Source: Planctomycetota bacterium (GTDB lineage Bacteria > Planctomycetota > UBA1135 > UBA2386). From it: DNA of 64,000 nucleotides. The stretch covers positions 62,001 through 126,000 of the forward strand of contig JADJPQ010000002.1 of the NCBI GenBank assembly GCA_016713175.1. Reading direction: 5' to 3'. The notes beneath the pieces were generated by a model. That model did not search any database. It saw only the letters and a program-made list of their open reading frames with translations, and was not told the DNA's origin. Shown in pieces: positions 10,302 to 19,112 of the stretch. Numbering within the stretch: position 1 is the stretch's first letter; every line of letters begins with the position of its first letter. The position numbers and the translations under genes were made by a program.

Positions 10302-11486
10302 TCAACGAGGCAGTGCGGTCGTCCGCCGACCTGCGGTCCAGGTCGCGACGGTCGCAGCGTGACCATGCACGACCGCGGCGAGGACTTGCGCCGGCGAGTC
10401 CGTGCCCGCCCCCACGGCAAAGCAGTCGGCACGGCCACCGTGGCGCAGCCGGCCCGCGGCCACCCCGAGGCCTCTGGCAGCGTGTGTCGTCGCCATCGCG
10501 AAGACCATCGCCGGTGGCAGTTCTGGCCAGGCGGCTGCCGCGGCGCTCAGTTCGGCCCGCATCGACAGACGCTCGTTGGACGCCACCGAATCGGTGCCGA
10601 GGCCGACCGGGATTCCCTGGCGCAGCCAGCTCGGAACCGGTGGTAGCGGTCGGCGGAACCAGGCGATGGTGCCAGGGCAGACGACCAGCGCTGCCCCCGA
10701 GTCCCGGATCGTCGCGCTGTCCCCGCGCTCGAGATGCTGCGCGTGGATCAGTTGGGTCGTCGGCCGCAGCACCCCCAGACGCGCCAGCAGCGTCACTGCG
10801 CCACAACGCGGTGGCCGGAAACCGGCCGGCAGCCGACCGAGTTCGCTCAGCAGATCGGCGAAGGGGCCACGACCCGTGTGCAGGAACTGTTGTTCTTCGG
10901 CCGTCTCGGCGCAGTGGATCGACAGGAACCGGCTTGCCCGCGCCGCCGCACGCAGCAACGCCGGCGAAGTCGTGTGCGGCGCATGCGGCGACAGACCTCG
11001 GGCCAGGGCTCCGCTCCGAACGGCATGGCGGGCACGCACGAGCGCGTTCGCGGCGCGCTCGTCCAGGTGGAAGCCGAACAGTTCCTGGTAGCACCGGCCA
11101 GCCAGCCCGCGCCGCGCGAGAACCGGGCCGCTGAGGCCGGTACCGTCGATCTCACCGACTGCCGTGGTACCGTCGGCCTGGAGTTCGGTGACCGCCGCCG
11201 CCGCCCGCGCGCGAAAAGACCGCGGCGTCTCGCCGACCCTGGCCGCAAGCACCGCCCGCACCCACGGCAGGAACGTCCGCGGCGCCGCGGCCAACGGCCC
11301 GAGCTGCAGATGGGCATGGCCGTTGACCAGGCCAGGCAGCACGGCGAGATCTCGGATCCTGGTGCCACGCCGGGCGCGGCGCAGCCCCACGATCCGCCCG
11401 TTCGCGTCCCACGCAATCTCGGCTGGAGCAAGCCAGTGGTCGGGTGCGCAACACAAGAGGCGCACCCGCAGCGAACCTTCGGCCAT
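10302..11486 (-). CDS. Amidohydrolase-superfamily deaminase-like enzyme
   Basis: At 394 residues it has the TIM-barrel metal-hydrolase signatures: LPGLVNGHAHLQL (NGHxH, about 55-60), GLSPHAPHTTSP, FLSIHCAETAEE, TQLIHAQHLE and VGLGTDSVASNERLSM (the last metal aspartate). These are typical of the SsnA/TrzN/MtaD and aminodeoxyfutalosine deaminase group, which hydrolyse C-N bonds of purine-like or triazine-like substrates. The final GRADCFAVGAG is the composite beta-sandwich seen in this family. The substrate is not determined; aminodeoxyfutalosine (menaquinone route) is one candidate, but no other mqn gene is in the window. It heads the minus-strand run leading to nrnA, separated by about 50 bases. 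Confidence 0.85.
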   Translation of the reverse strand: MAEGSLRVRLLCCAPDHWLAPAEIAWDANGRIVGLRRARRGTRIRDLAVLPGLVNGHAHLQLGPLAAAPRTFLPWVRAVLAARVGETPRSFRARAAAAVTELQADGTTAVGEIDGTGLSGPVLARRGLAGRCYQELFGFHLDERAANALVRARHAVRSGALARGLSPHAPHTTSPALLRAAARASRFLSIHCAETAEEQQFLHTGRGPFADLLSELGRLPAGFRPPRCGAVTLLARLGVLRPTTQLIHAQHLERGDSATIRDSGAALVVCPGTIAWFRRPLPPVPSWLRQGIPVGLGTDSVASNERLSMRAELSAAAAAWPELPPAMVFAMATTHAARGLGVAAGRLRHGGRADCFAVGAGTDSPAQVLAAVVHGHAATVATWTAGRRTTALPR

Positions 11487-11534
11487 CGCTCGTTCGCAGA
11501 CCTCCCGGTCTGGCAGCCTGATCTGGCGCCGGGC

Positions 11535-14186
11535 TCAGCCCTGCGCCAGCACGCGCAGGTTGGTGACCACGCAGTGCGGGAAGTCCTTGCGATTGAACGT
11601 CAGCATGAACCGGAAGCCGGTCGCATTGTCGGAGTTGATGCTGATGCCCGCGGTCTGGTTGGGGTTCAGATAGCTGCGCCAGCGGCCAACGGTGCCGGGC
11701 AACGGCAGGTTGGTCGTCGTGCTGACCTGGGCTCCCTGGAACTGGATGCGCACCGGCCCCAGTGGATCGATGGCCGGCCCCACCGAGCCTGGCACCGAAG
11801 GGTCATCCGAGTAGACGCGGATATCGGAGCCATCGCCGTGCACGTCGACGGTCAGCTCGTAGCGCATCCAGGTCGGCGGGAAGATGATCCCGGTGGCGCG
11901 CCACAGCGACGCACACCCGACCAGGTCATCGGCATCCGTCAACGTCGCAGCCATCCGCGGCGCATCGAACGCCGGCACGTGGCCGACCGAGTTGACCACC
12001 ACGCCGGTCTGGGATTCGAGCCGGTAGAAGCCGGCCGAACCGAGGCCGCCGCGCGTCTCCGCGTTCATCGTCGCCGGTTGGATGTTCGCCGAACGCGATC
12101 CGCCACCGCCCGACGTGTCGATCAAGCCCGAAACCGTCAGCGCGCCGCCGGCCTGCAGCACATAGGAGCCGCCGGAGCCGCCGCCGCCGACCGCCGGAAT
12201 GCCCTGGATCAGGCGATCGCTGAAGATCGCGCCTTCACCGCCGCGGGCCCGCAGGTTGGAGCCGGCCGCGACGTTCAGGTCAGCGCCGGCGCGCAACGCA
12301 ATGGCGCCCCCGGACCCCGAGCCACCGGCGCCCGCGCGCCAGATGTCCGTGGTCGAACCCGTCGTCGACAGGAACGGGTGGCTGCCACCGCCGCCACCAC
12401 CAGAGCCGCCGACCAGGAAGTGGTTCAGCGCCGTGTAGTTGGGCGGTGCAACCGCCGGCGGGTACGGGAACAGGTCGAAGCCTGCGCCAATCGAAGCCGC
12501 CGGACCCGGCAGGATCGTGATGCCTGCCGGTGCCGACGCCGCACCGATCGCGCCGGGAGTGTTGAAGCCACCGCCGTTGCCGCCGGGGGCGATCAGACCG
12601 CAGAACGCGAAGTTGATCGTGAAGCTGCCCGCCAGCGATGCATTGGTGCCAGCAGCGGGGTGCAAGCCAGAGCCGCGACCGCCGGTGTTGGCGGCGCGCG
12701 CCTGGTAGGCGTGCCCGTTCAGCAAGCGGACGTCCTGACCGGGCTGGCCGTTGTTGAGGAACACGCCACCCGAGGTCGTCGGGCCGTTGCCGGTGCAGCG
12801 ATCACCGCCGGTACCGCCGCGGCCACCACCGGCGCCGGCCCGGCCACCCGGCTGCCCCGGAATCAGCACCGTCGGCGTGGTCGAACGACAGGTGAACGTC
12901 GCCATCGGATCGCCGTTGGCCTCCAACGTGCCGCCGACCTCGATCTTGCCGCGGACGAAGATCTGCGCCGGGTTGTTGCCGAAGAACCGCACCGTCGTGC
13001 CAGGCGGCAGCACGAAGTCGGTGAAGTAGAACTTGCCGTCGGTGACCGTTGCATCGACGTTGTCGAGGGTCTGCGACGCCGGGATCAACTGGCTGTCGGT
13101 GTTCCATTCGTAGACGTTGGGCCCGACCGCGTTGCCGTTGGCCGGATTGAACGAGCCATGGCGGCCGTCACCACCGATCTGGCCCGGGCGCGCGCCGCCA
13201 TTCCAGGTACCCGACGAGATCAGGGTGTCCATCCGACCCGGGTTGGCGAACGGCTCGAGGAATTCGAACGGACCGCCGTCCCGCGGTCGCGTGAAGAACT
13301 GGTAGCTCGACGGCGTCGCCGGATTGCCGGCCAGGTCGCGAACATCGCTGGTGATGTGGACCTCGACGCACGCGAGCCCGGGCAGGTTGACGTTGGGCTT
13401 CAGCGACACCACCGTGACGCTCTTGTTGTTGACCTGCTCCACGGTCACCCGTGGCACGCCCTCCAGCAACACGGCCGCCGACGTCCGGTCGCACTCGCGC
13501 ACGCCGCCGATCTCGCGCGAACGACGCAGCTGATACTGGATCGGCGTTCCGGCGTTGACGCCACCGACGAACGGCGAAGCGTCGATCAGTTCGCTGAACC
13601 GGACCACGATCGTCGCGTCGAGCGGCGCGGCCCCCAGATCGGTCGGCGCGACCAGTTCGCCCGACGGTTGACGCGCATCTTCATCGATGATGCCGCGCGA
13701 CGCGACCACGGTGCAGCTGAACTCGCGGGCCAGGCGGTCGCCCGACCGCGATCGGATGCCCTGGCTCGCCGTGGTCCCCCCGGCCAGGGTCAGCACGTAG
13801 CTCTCGTTGCGCAGGAAGCCGAACGTGCTGATGCCGTTGGTCACCCGGATCCGTGGCACGAACGTCACGGTGTTGCCGGCGACCTGGTAGTCGCCATCCG
13901 GTGCCGACCCGGCCAGGGTGCGAATCGCAAATGCGCTCTGGTTGATCGACGTCGGGTCGATCACCTGGCTGAAGGTGAACCGCAGGCGCTGATTCTCGGC
14001 GATCTCGGTCACGGCGCACCCGGCCTGGGTGCAGCCCAGATCACACGAGATCAGACAGAAAGCGTCGCCATTGGCGCAGCGCACCTGGACTTGCCCCGCC
14101 GGGTCGTTGCCGCCACCGGAGCAACCGGAAAGCGCGAGCACGAACAGACCGGTCGGAACCGACAGGAGATACGGGAGGGTTCGCAT
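11535..14186 (-). CDS. Large Ig-like/glycine-rich lipoprotein with cysteine cluster (paralogue 1)
   Basis: 883 residues from an ATG that gives a clear lipoprotein signal (LFVLALSGC, lipidated Cys22). A cysteine cluster follows at 37, 44, 48, 52 and 57 (CLISCDLGCTQAGC). Then come Ig-like Big_5-type domains (RLRFTFSQVIDPTSINQSAF; IVVRFSELIDASPF) with the family's 'sum of Ig folds' character. A short beta module follows (KFYFTDFVLPPGTTVRFFG, NPAQIFVRGKIEVGGTLEANG). Next is a long glycine-rich region of GGxGGxx repeats alternating with hydrophobic strands (SGGAIALRAGADLNVAAGS), and a terminal beta domain. It is probably anchored in the outer membrane and surface exposed; function is unknown. It is paralogous to the next upstream gene over its whole length. 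No clear Shine-Dalgarno precedes the ATG. Confidence 0.75.
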   Translation of the reverse strand: MRTLPYLLSVPTGLFVLALSGCSGGGNDPAGQVQVRCANGDAFCLISCDLGCTQAGCAVTEIAENQRLRFTFSQVIDPTSINQSAFAIRTLAGSAPDGDYQVAGNTVTFVPRIRVTNGISTFGFLRNESYVLTLAGGTTASQGIRSRSGDRLAREFSCTVVASRGIIDEDARQPSGELVAPTDLGAAPLDATIVVRFSELIDASPFVGGVNAGTPIQYQLRRSREIGGVRECDRTSAAVLLEGVPRVTVEQVNNKSVTVVSLKPNVNLPGLACVEVHITSDVRDLAGNPATPSSYQFFTRPRDGGPFEFLEPFANPGRMDTLISSGTWNGGARPGQIGGDGRHGSFNPANGNAVGPNVYEWNTDSQLIPASQTLDNVDATVTDGKFYFTDFVLPPGTTVRFFGNNPAQIFVRGKIEVGGTLEANGDPMATFTCRSTTPTVLIPGQPGGRAGAGGGRGGTGGDRCTGNGPTTSGGVFLNNGQPGQDVRLLNGHAYQARAANTGGRGSGLHPAAGTNASLAGSFTINFAFCGLIAPGGNGGGFNTPGAIGAASAPAGITILPGPAASIGAGFDLFPYPPAVAPPNYTALNHFLVGGSGGGGGGSHPFLSTTGSTTDIWRAGAGGSGSGGAIALRAGADLNVAAGSNLRARGGEGAIFSDRLIQGIPAVGGGGSGGSYVLQAGGALTVSGLIDTSGGGGSRSANIQPATMNAETRGGLGSAGFYRLESQTGVVVNSVGHVPAFDAPRMAATLTDADDLVGCASLWRATGIIFPPTWMRYELTVDVHGDGSDIRVYSDDPSVPGSVGPAIDPLGPVRIQFQGAQVSTTTNLPLPGTVGRWRSYLNPNQTAGISINSDNATGFRFMLTFNRKDFPHCVVTNLRVLAQG

Positions 14187-14238
14187 GAGTTCGCGGAGGA
14201 GCTGGCTGACCTGGAATGCAGCGAAGGGCACGTGGATC

Positions 14239-16845
14239 TCAGATCCGGTAGACGATCTTGACGGACTCGATCTCGACTGTCTGGCCAAGCGAGCGGTCGA
14301 GCACGATCAGGAAGCGGAAGCCGTTCAGCGCGTCGTCGGCCAGCGAAGCCTCACCGCCGAAGGAGCCGACGTTCTGTCGCCACGGTCGCAGCGACTGCTG
14401 GTCGGCGACGCCGGTCGACAGGTCGACCGTGACCGCCTGGAAGAACGCGCGCAGCGCCTGCCCGGCGCGGGCCGGCGTGCCCCGGCTGGTGTCATCCGAG
14501 AACACGACGCGGCTGCCGTTGACCAGGGCGGTGATCTCGTAGCGACCGAACTCCGGACCGAACGCCTGCTGGGTCGAATAGAAGTTCGACCGGAACGACA
14601 CCAGTTCGTCCTGTTCGGCCAGCACGCCGACGTTGTCGGCCGTGAGCGCCGGCAGCGCCTGGGGCGCGGACGCCGTCTGGCCGGCAGGAACCTCCAAGCG
14701 GATGAAGCCTGGCGAGCCATCCCCGCCGGTCACGTGGATCCGAGCGCCACCGTTGCCGATCACGCCCGCCTGGCGATCGAGAATGCCGCGATTGCCACCG
14801 CTGACATTCAGGATGCCGAGCACGTCGGCGGCTCGGCCGACTTGCAGGACGATCGAACCGCCGGCACCACCGCCGGCCGGCGCGGCGTTGACCGCGGTCG
14901 CCGGACCGGTCGCGCTCCAAGCGGAGCCGCCTTGCGCGAGAATCACCGCGGTGCTGGCGATTCGCAGCGTGTCACCAGCGCGGATGGCGATCGCGCCGCC
15001 GCCGCCACCGCCACCAGCGCCGTTGGCGTACTGACGGGTGATGCTGTTGGTGAAGGCCGGATGGCTGCCACCACCACCACCGCCGGCACCACCGACCAGG
15101 AAGTGCAGCGAGTTGCGCGCTCCACCCGGAATCGGGAACAGGTCGAACCGCGCGCCACCGGCGGTGGTCGGCGCGGTGATGCCCGGATTGGTGTTCGAGT
15201 TCACGACCAGCAGCCCTTGGCCGCCGGCGACCCGGTAGCCGCCACCACCGCCGCCAGTGGTCGTCATCGCGCAGTATTCGAACACGGTGAGCCCCGGGAA
15301 CACCAACCCGGCACTGGTGCCAACGGTCGGCCACAGCGGCGACCCGGCGCCACCGGTTCCGACGATCGCCGGCGCATACGCATGCCCCGCAACCACCTGA
15401 CCATCCAGCCCGTTGCGGCCATTGAAGTTCGGCGCATTGCCGGTGCCCAGGCACCGATCGCCGCCGGTGCCGCCGGCGCCGCCGAAGATGCCGGCACGCC
15501 CGCCGGGCTGTCCGGGTGCCGCACCCGAGGTCGGCACCACGAACGCAACCGTGTCTTCGCCGCGCAACTCGACGTGGCCGTTGATCTCGACGCGACCGGC
15601 AACGTGGAACTGCGGCGGGTTGCTGCCGACGAAGCGCAGGCGCACGTCGGACGGCACCAACATCGACGAAAAGTAGAACTTGCCGTCGGTGACGCGGATC
15701 TCGGTGCCAGAAGTGGTGTTGGCGGCCGGGATGATCGTGCTGTCGGTGTTGATCTCGTAGGTCTGCCGGCCGTTGACGAGGCCGAGGTTGTTGAACACGT
15801 TCACATCGAACGCGCCGTGCCGCGCGTCGCCACCGATCATGCCGAAGGTGGCCGTACCGTTGCCCCACGCGCCGGAGGACGCGGCACGATCGAGGTTGTC
15901 ATCGGTCTCGAATTCCTCGGTCAGCGTCTCTTCGCGCGACCCGGTCGACACGGTGACGAACTGGAAGGTCTGCGGCTGCGCCGGGCGACCGGAGAGATCG
16001 CGGACGCGATCGGTCACCGTGATGTCCATGCAGACGTTGCCGGGCAACGCTTGCGGCGGCCGATAGGTCACCACCGAAATGCCGCGGACCGGATCGAGGT
16101 CGACACGCGGCGAACCACCCAGTGGCACCGGCGTCGAGTTCGGACTGCACTCACGGGCGCCGCTGCCATTGTCGCGCGTGCGCCGGACCGCGAACACGAT
16201 CGGCCCGTTGCCCGCAGTGGCGCCCAGGAACGGCGTCACGTCGATGATCTCGTTGAACTCGAGCTGGACCGTCACGTCCTGCGCCACGTTGGTCGTCGTC
16301 GTCGGCAGCACCATCTCGGCCCGCGGCGCCACGTTGTTGAGGTCGACGATGCCGCGCGAGACGGTGAGTGAACAACTGATCGTCTCCTTCAGCGGATCCC
16401 CCGACGTCGACTTGACGGTGTTCGGGTCGTCCTTGCCGCCCGGCAGCGTCATGGTGTAGGTCTCGCCGGCGCGGAACCCGAAGAAGCTCTGGCCGCCGAC
16501 CACCAGCACCTGCGGCACGAACTCGACGACATTGCGGTTGACGATGAACGTGCCGACCGGCGGCTCGCCCGCCGGCGTCCGGAACTGGATCGTGTTCTCG
16601 TTGACCGAGATCGGGTCGACCTCGGTGTTGAACACCAGCACGATGTTCTCGTTCTGCGCGATGTCGGTGATCTCGCACCGGGTGCCGCGACAACCGAGGC
16701 TGCAGCTCGACAGACACAAGGCGTTGATGCGCGCGCCGTCACAGGTCGGCAACGCAACCGCGGACGCTTCGGACCCACCCTGGCACCCTGTAAGGCCAGC
16801 CAAGGCAACGACTAGCGCCAGAGAAGTCGAGAATCGGACGTGCAT
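14239..16845 (-). CDS. Large Ig-like/glycine-rich lipoprotein with cysteine cluster (paralogue 2)
   Basis: 868 residues; GAGG lies about 5 bases before the ATG. The signal ends in ALAGLTGC (lipidated Cys21). The cysteine cluster CLSSCSLGCRGTRC places cysteines at 44, 48, 52 and 57, exactly as in the downstream paralogue. Ig-like domains follow (IVLVFNTEVDPISVNENTI; VTVQLEFNEIIDVTPFLG). The same module then appears (KFYFSSMLVPSDVRLRFVG, NPPQFHVAGRVEINGHVELRG), leading into glycine-rich repeats (GGGGGGAIAIRAGDTLRIA; GGAGGSIVLQVGRAADVLG) and a C-terminal beta domain. The pair probably arose by tandem duplication and subsequent divergence. It is probably a surface lipoprotein; no enzymatic motif is visible. 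The 52-base gap to the paralogue suggests co-transcription. Confidence 0.75.
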   Translation of the reverse strand: MHVRFSTSLALVVALAGLTGCQGGSEASAVALPTCDGARINALCLSSCSLGCRGTRCEITDIAQNENIVLVFNTEVDPISVNENTIQFRTPAGEPPVGTFIVNRNVVEFVPQVLVVGGQSFFGFRAGETYTMTLPGGKDDPNTVKSTSGDPLKETISCSLTVSRGIVDLNNVAPRAEMVLPTTTTNVAQDVTVQLEFNEIIDVTPFLGATAGNGPIVFAVRRTRDNGSGARECSPNSTPVPLGGSPRVDLDPVRGISVVTYRPPQALPGNVCMDITVTDRVRDLSGRPAQPQTFQFVTVSTGSREETLTEEFETDDNLDRAASSGAWGNGTATFGMIGGDARHGAFDVNVFNNLGLVNGRQTYEINTDSTIIPAANTTSGTEIRVTDGKFYFSSMLVPSDVRLRFVGSNPPQFHVAGRVEINGHVELRGEDTVAFVVPTSGAAPGQPGGRAGIFGGAGGTGGDRCLGTGNAPNFNGRNGLDGQVVAGHAYAPAIVGTGGAGSPLWPTVGTSAGLVFPGLTVFEYCAMTTTGGGGGGYRVAGGQGLLVVNSNTNPGITAPTTAGGARFDLFPIPGGARNSLHFLVGGAGGGGGGSHPAFTNSITRQYANGAGGGGGGGAIAIRAGDTLRIASTAVILAQGGSAWSATGPATAVNAAPAGGGAGGSIVLQVGRAADVLGILNVSGGNRGILDRQAGVIGNGGARIHVTGGDGSPGFIRLEVPAGQTASAPQALPALTADNVGVLAEQDELVSFRSNFYSTQQAFGPEFGRYEITALVNGSRVVFSDDTSRGTPARAGQALRAFFQAVTVDLSTGVADQQSLRPWRQNVGSFGGEASLADDALNGFRFLIVLDRSLGQTVEIESVKIVYRI

Positions 16846-16984
16846 GAAGACCTCAGAACAGGAGGTAGGCGTGAGCCGGAGCACCGCCCTGGGAGAGGGG
16901 AGAACCAGAACGGGCCGGGAATGCTAGCAGATGGGTTTCGGGGGGTCGCCATCAAACATACCAGCAAAACCGGCCCGGTGCCGC

Positions 16985-17025
16985 CACCAGGGGTGCCCCG
17001 AATCGGGAGTCGGGGGCTCCTGGTG
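16985..17025. other. Strong stem-loop (two-part stem) in divergent region
   Basis: Outer arms CACCAGG/CCTGGTG (7 bp, perfect) enclose inner arms GCCCCGA/TCGGGGGC (7 bp with one bulged G) around an ATCGGGAG-type loop. It lies between divergent starts, so it is not at the end of any called gene. It may be a leader structure, a small RNA or an operator. The structure is seen; the role is unknown. Confidence 0.5.
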
Positions 17026-17041
17026 CGAACAACTTCCATGC

Positions 17042-17079
17042 CCGGCGGCGCCCGGAGGGCACCATGGCGGCGCCGCCGG
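17042..17079. other. 11-bp perfect inverted repeat in divergent region
   Basis: Arms CCGGCGGCGCC and GGCGCCGCCGG are exact reverse complements with a 16-base spacer. It stands 16 bases from the previous hairpin, about 175 bases before the plus-strand gene. No U-tract follows on either strand. Possible leader element or part of a structured RNA. Confidence 0.5.
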
Positions 17080-17252
17080 ACCGGAAACCGCCGCCAGAGT
17101 CCGGAAATGAGGCACTTTCGGCTCCGCTCGCACCCAGGTGCGATCTCGCGAATCCCGCCGCCGACCGGCAACATCGAGCAGATCGCCACAGCGGACGTTC
17201 GCTTTCGAACAGCCGGTGACCGGGGCCCGGCCCACCGGCTAACCTGCGCCCG

Positions 17253-18320
17253 ATGACCTGTGGCAAGCCCTTTGTCCTGCTCGGCCTCGCTGTCGCGGCC
17301 GCGGGTTTTGGTTCCCTTGGTTGGTTTGCCTGGCGACTCGATCAGCGCCTCGCCGAACTGACCACCGCCCAGACCGCCTGCAGCACGACGCTGGCCACGC
17401 TGGACCGCGAAGTGACCCGCATGCGGGTCGAACAGCGGGCCGAAGGCAAGGGGCCGCAGGCGCTGCTGGAGAAGCTGGCAACCTACGCGCCACTGCTGTC
17501 GTCGGCGCGCACGACCCAGCCCGACTACCAGGCGGCCAAGCTGGAGATGGACGCGATCAAGAAGGCGTTCGCGGCGCTGGGCAACGACGGCTGGACACCG
17601 TTGATGAAGGCCTGGCAGAAGCACGACGCCAACGACTTCGACCAGCTGAAGTGGCTGCTCGACTGCGCCATCGCGGTCGATCCGGCGGCTGGAAAAGAAC
17701 TGTGCAAGCGGGCATTGCTCGGCCAGGAGAAGCCCAACCCGCGGCTGCGCTGGTGGGCCGCCGACCTGATGGTCCAGAACGACCGCCAGCTCGCGCAGCA
17801 ACTGCTGCGGCAGATCCTGACCGTCGAGTCGTCGCGTGGCATCAACCCCGAACGCGCCGCGGCCTACAACGTGCCGATCCTCGACACCGCCGCGATCGCC
17901 GTGTCCGGCTACCACAACTTCATCGATCGCTACGTGCAGAGCGGTGACGACCAGATCGACCAGACGCTGTTGATGCTGCTCGGTCGGACCGAGCACGATC
18001 TGCCGACGATCCAGCATTGCGTCAAGCTGTTGGGCGAACGCAAGCATGCGCCCGCGGCCAAACGGATCGAGGAGCTGTACCGCAAGCCGCCCGGCATCCA
18101 GGACAACCCGATCTTCGTTCGCCACTGCCTGGATGCGCTGGCCAGCATCCGCGGCCCCGAGATCCGCCCATGGCTCGAGGCCGAGCTGAAGAACGCGACC
18201 AACGAACTGGTGGCCCGACACCTGCAGGTGCTGCTCGACGAACTCGACGGCAAGCCGCCGCAACCGTCACCGCCGATTCCCGCCGCCAACCAGGGCACGC
18301 CGGCAGGGCAAGGCAAGTAA
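17253..18320 (+). CDS. Membrane-anchored alpha-helical protein (HEAT-like)
   Basis: A 355-residue protein with an N-terminal anchor (FVLLGLAVAAAGFGSLGWFAW, about 7-27) followed by a short coiled-coil-like stretch (RLDQRLAELTTAQTACSTTLATLDREV). The remainder is repetitive alpha-helical sequence (LKWLLDCAIAVDPAAGKELCKRALL; AQQLLRQILTVESSRGINPERAAAYNVP; IRPWLEAELKNATNELVARHLQVLLDEL) that looks like HEAT or armadillo repeats. The C-terminus is proline-rich. It is likely a periplasmic scaffold anchored in the inner membrane. The tatD gene starts 11 bases after its stop, so the two are probably co-transcribed. No Shine-Dalgarno is evident before this ATG. I do not recognise a named family. Confidence 0.6.
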   Translation: MTCGKPFVLLGLAVAAAGFGSLGWFAWRLDQRLAELTTAQTACSTTLATLDREVTRMRVEQRAEGKGPQALLEKLATYAPLLSSARTTQPDYQAAKLEMDAIKKAFAALGNDGWTPLMKAWQKHDANDFDQLKWLLDCAIAVDPAAGKELCKRALLGQEKPNPRLRWWAADLMVQNDRQLAQQLLRQILTVESSRGINPERAAAYNVPILDTAAIAVSGYHNFIDRYVQSGDDQIDQTLLMLLGRTEHDLPTIQHCVKLLGERKHAPAAKRIEELYRKPPGIQDNPIFVRHCLDALASIRGPEIRPWLEAELKNATNELVARHLQVLLDELDGKPPQPSPPIPAANQGTPAGQGK

Positions 18321-18331
18321 GCTCGGCGCGG

Positions 18332-19108
18332 ATGTCCGTCGCCGCGCCGCCGATCTTCGACTCGCACTGCCATCTGGGTCAGTTCCAGGACGGTGACCCC
18401 GTGGCCGAACATGCACGCGCCGCAGCAGCCGGTGTGGTCCGGCTGCTGGTCGTCGGCATCGATGCCAAGACCAGCGCCCAGGCCGAGTCGTTGGCGCCGC
18501 TGACCGGCGTCGGCTGGAGCGCCGGGCTGCATCCCAACGACGCGCTGCGGCTTGGCGATGAGTGGCCGGCGATCGAAGCACTGGCGCGCCGACCCGGCTG
18601 CCTGGCGATCGGCGAGACCGGGCTCGATACGTTCCGCGATCGCTGTCCGGTGCCGCAACAAGAACGGTCACTGCGCACGCATCTGGCGCTGGCCCGGGAA
18701 CTCGATCTGCCGGTGATCCTGCATTGCCGCGACGCCTACGCGCCGCTGTACACCGTGCTGCGCGAACTGCCGCCGCACCGCGGCGTGATGCACTGCTTCT
18801 CCGGGACGCTCGACGACGCCCGGACGGCGCTCGATCTCGGCCTGCTGCTGTCGTTCGCCGGACCGTTGACCTATCCGAAGAACGACGCGCTGCGCCAGGT
18901 CGCCGCGTTCGCGCCGGCCGACCGGATCCTGGTCGAGACCGATGCGCCGTTCCTGCCGCCACAGGGCCACCGCGGCAAACGCAACGAACCGGCGCTGATC
19001 GTCGCCACCGTGCAGGCGCTGGCCCAGACCCGGCACATGCCATTCGCCGCCGCTGCTGAACTGACCTTCGCCAACGCCAGCCGGTTGTTCGATCGGGCCG
19101 GCCGTTGA
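18332..19108 (+). CDS. tatD: TatD family metal-dependent deoxyribonuclease
   Basis: 258 residues with the full set of TatD metal ligands: FDSHCHL at the N-terminus (HxH), AIGETGLD (glutamate), VILHCRDAY, GVMHCFSGT and ILVETDAPFLPPQGHRGKRNEP (final aspartate and the R-G-K/R-N-E-P motif of the family). TatD enzymes are Mg2+-dependent 3'-5' exonucleases or DNases implicated in DNA repair and turnover. The ATG lies 11 bases after the preceding gene. The usual F-D-C/S-H-x-H-L opening starts at residue 9, consistent with this start. The gene ends just before a convergent minus-strand gene. Confidence 0.93.
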   Translation: MSVAAPPIFDSHCHLGQFQDGDPVAEHARAAAAGVVRLLVVGIDAKTSAQAESLAPLTGVGWSAGLHPNDALRLGDEWPAIEALARRPGCLAIGETGLDTFRDRCPVPQQERSLRTHLALARELDLPVILHCRDAYAPLYTVLRELPPHRGVMHCFSGTLDDARTALDLGLLLSFAGPLTYPKNDALRQVAAFAPADRILVETDAPFLPPQGHRGKRNEPALIVATVQALAQTRHMPFAAAAELTFANASRLFDRAGR

Positions 19109-19112
19109 CGAC

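Larger units (their letters stand above)
16846..17252. other. 407-base divergent intergenic region without a convincing gene
   Basis: It lies between the start of a minus-strand lipoprotein gene and the start of a plus-strand gene, so it must hold promoters for both. I see no clear -35/-10 pair. It contains two strong stem-loops, described separately. Short open frames exist on both strands, but their composition is arginine/proline-rich without a ribosome site, so they are not called. Confidence 0.7.

Noticed and set aside
10734..14261. 1175-codon open frame on the plus strand
   Set aside because: It lies opposite the amidohydrolase and a lipoprotein with a lipobox and Ig-like domains; its translation has no recognisable feature.
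16840..17256. Small open frames in the 407-base divergent gap
   Set aside because: Arg/Pro-rich translation, no ribosome site, and overlap with two hairpins; a non-coding regulatory region is more likely.
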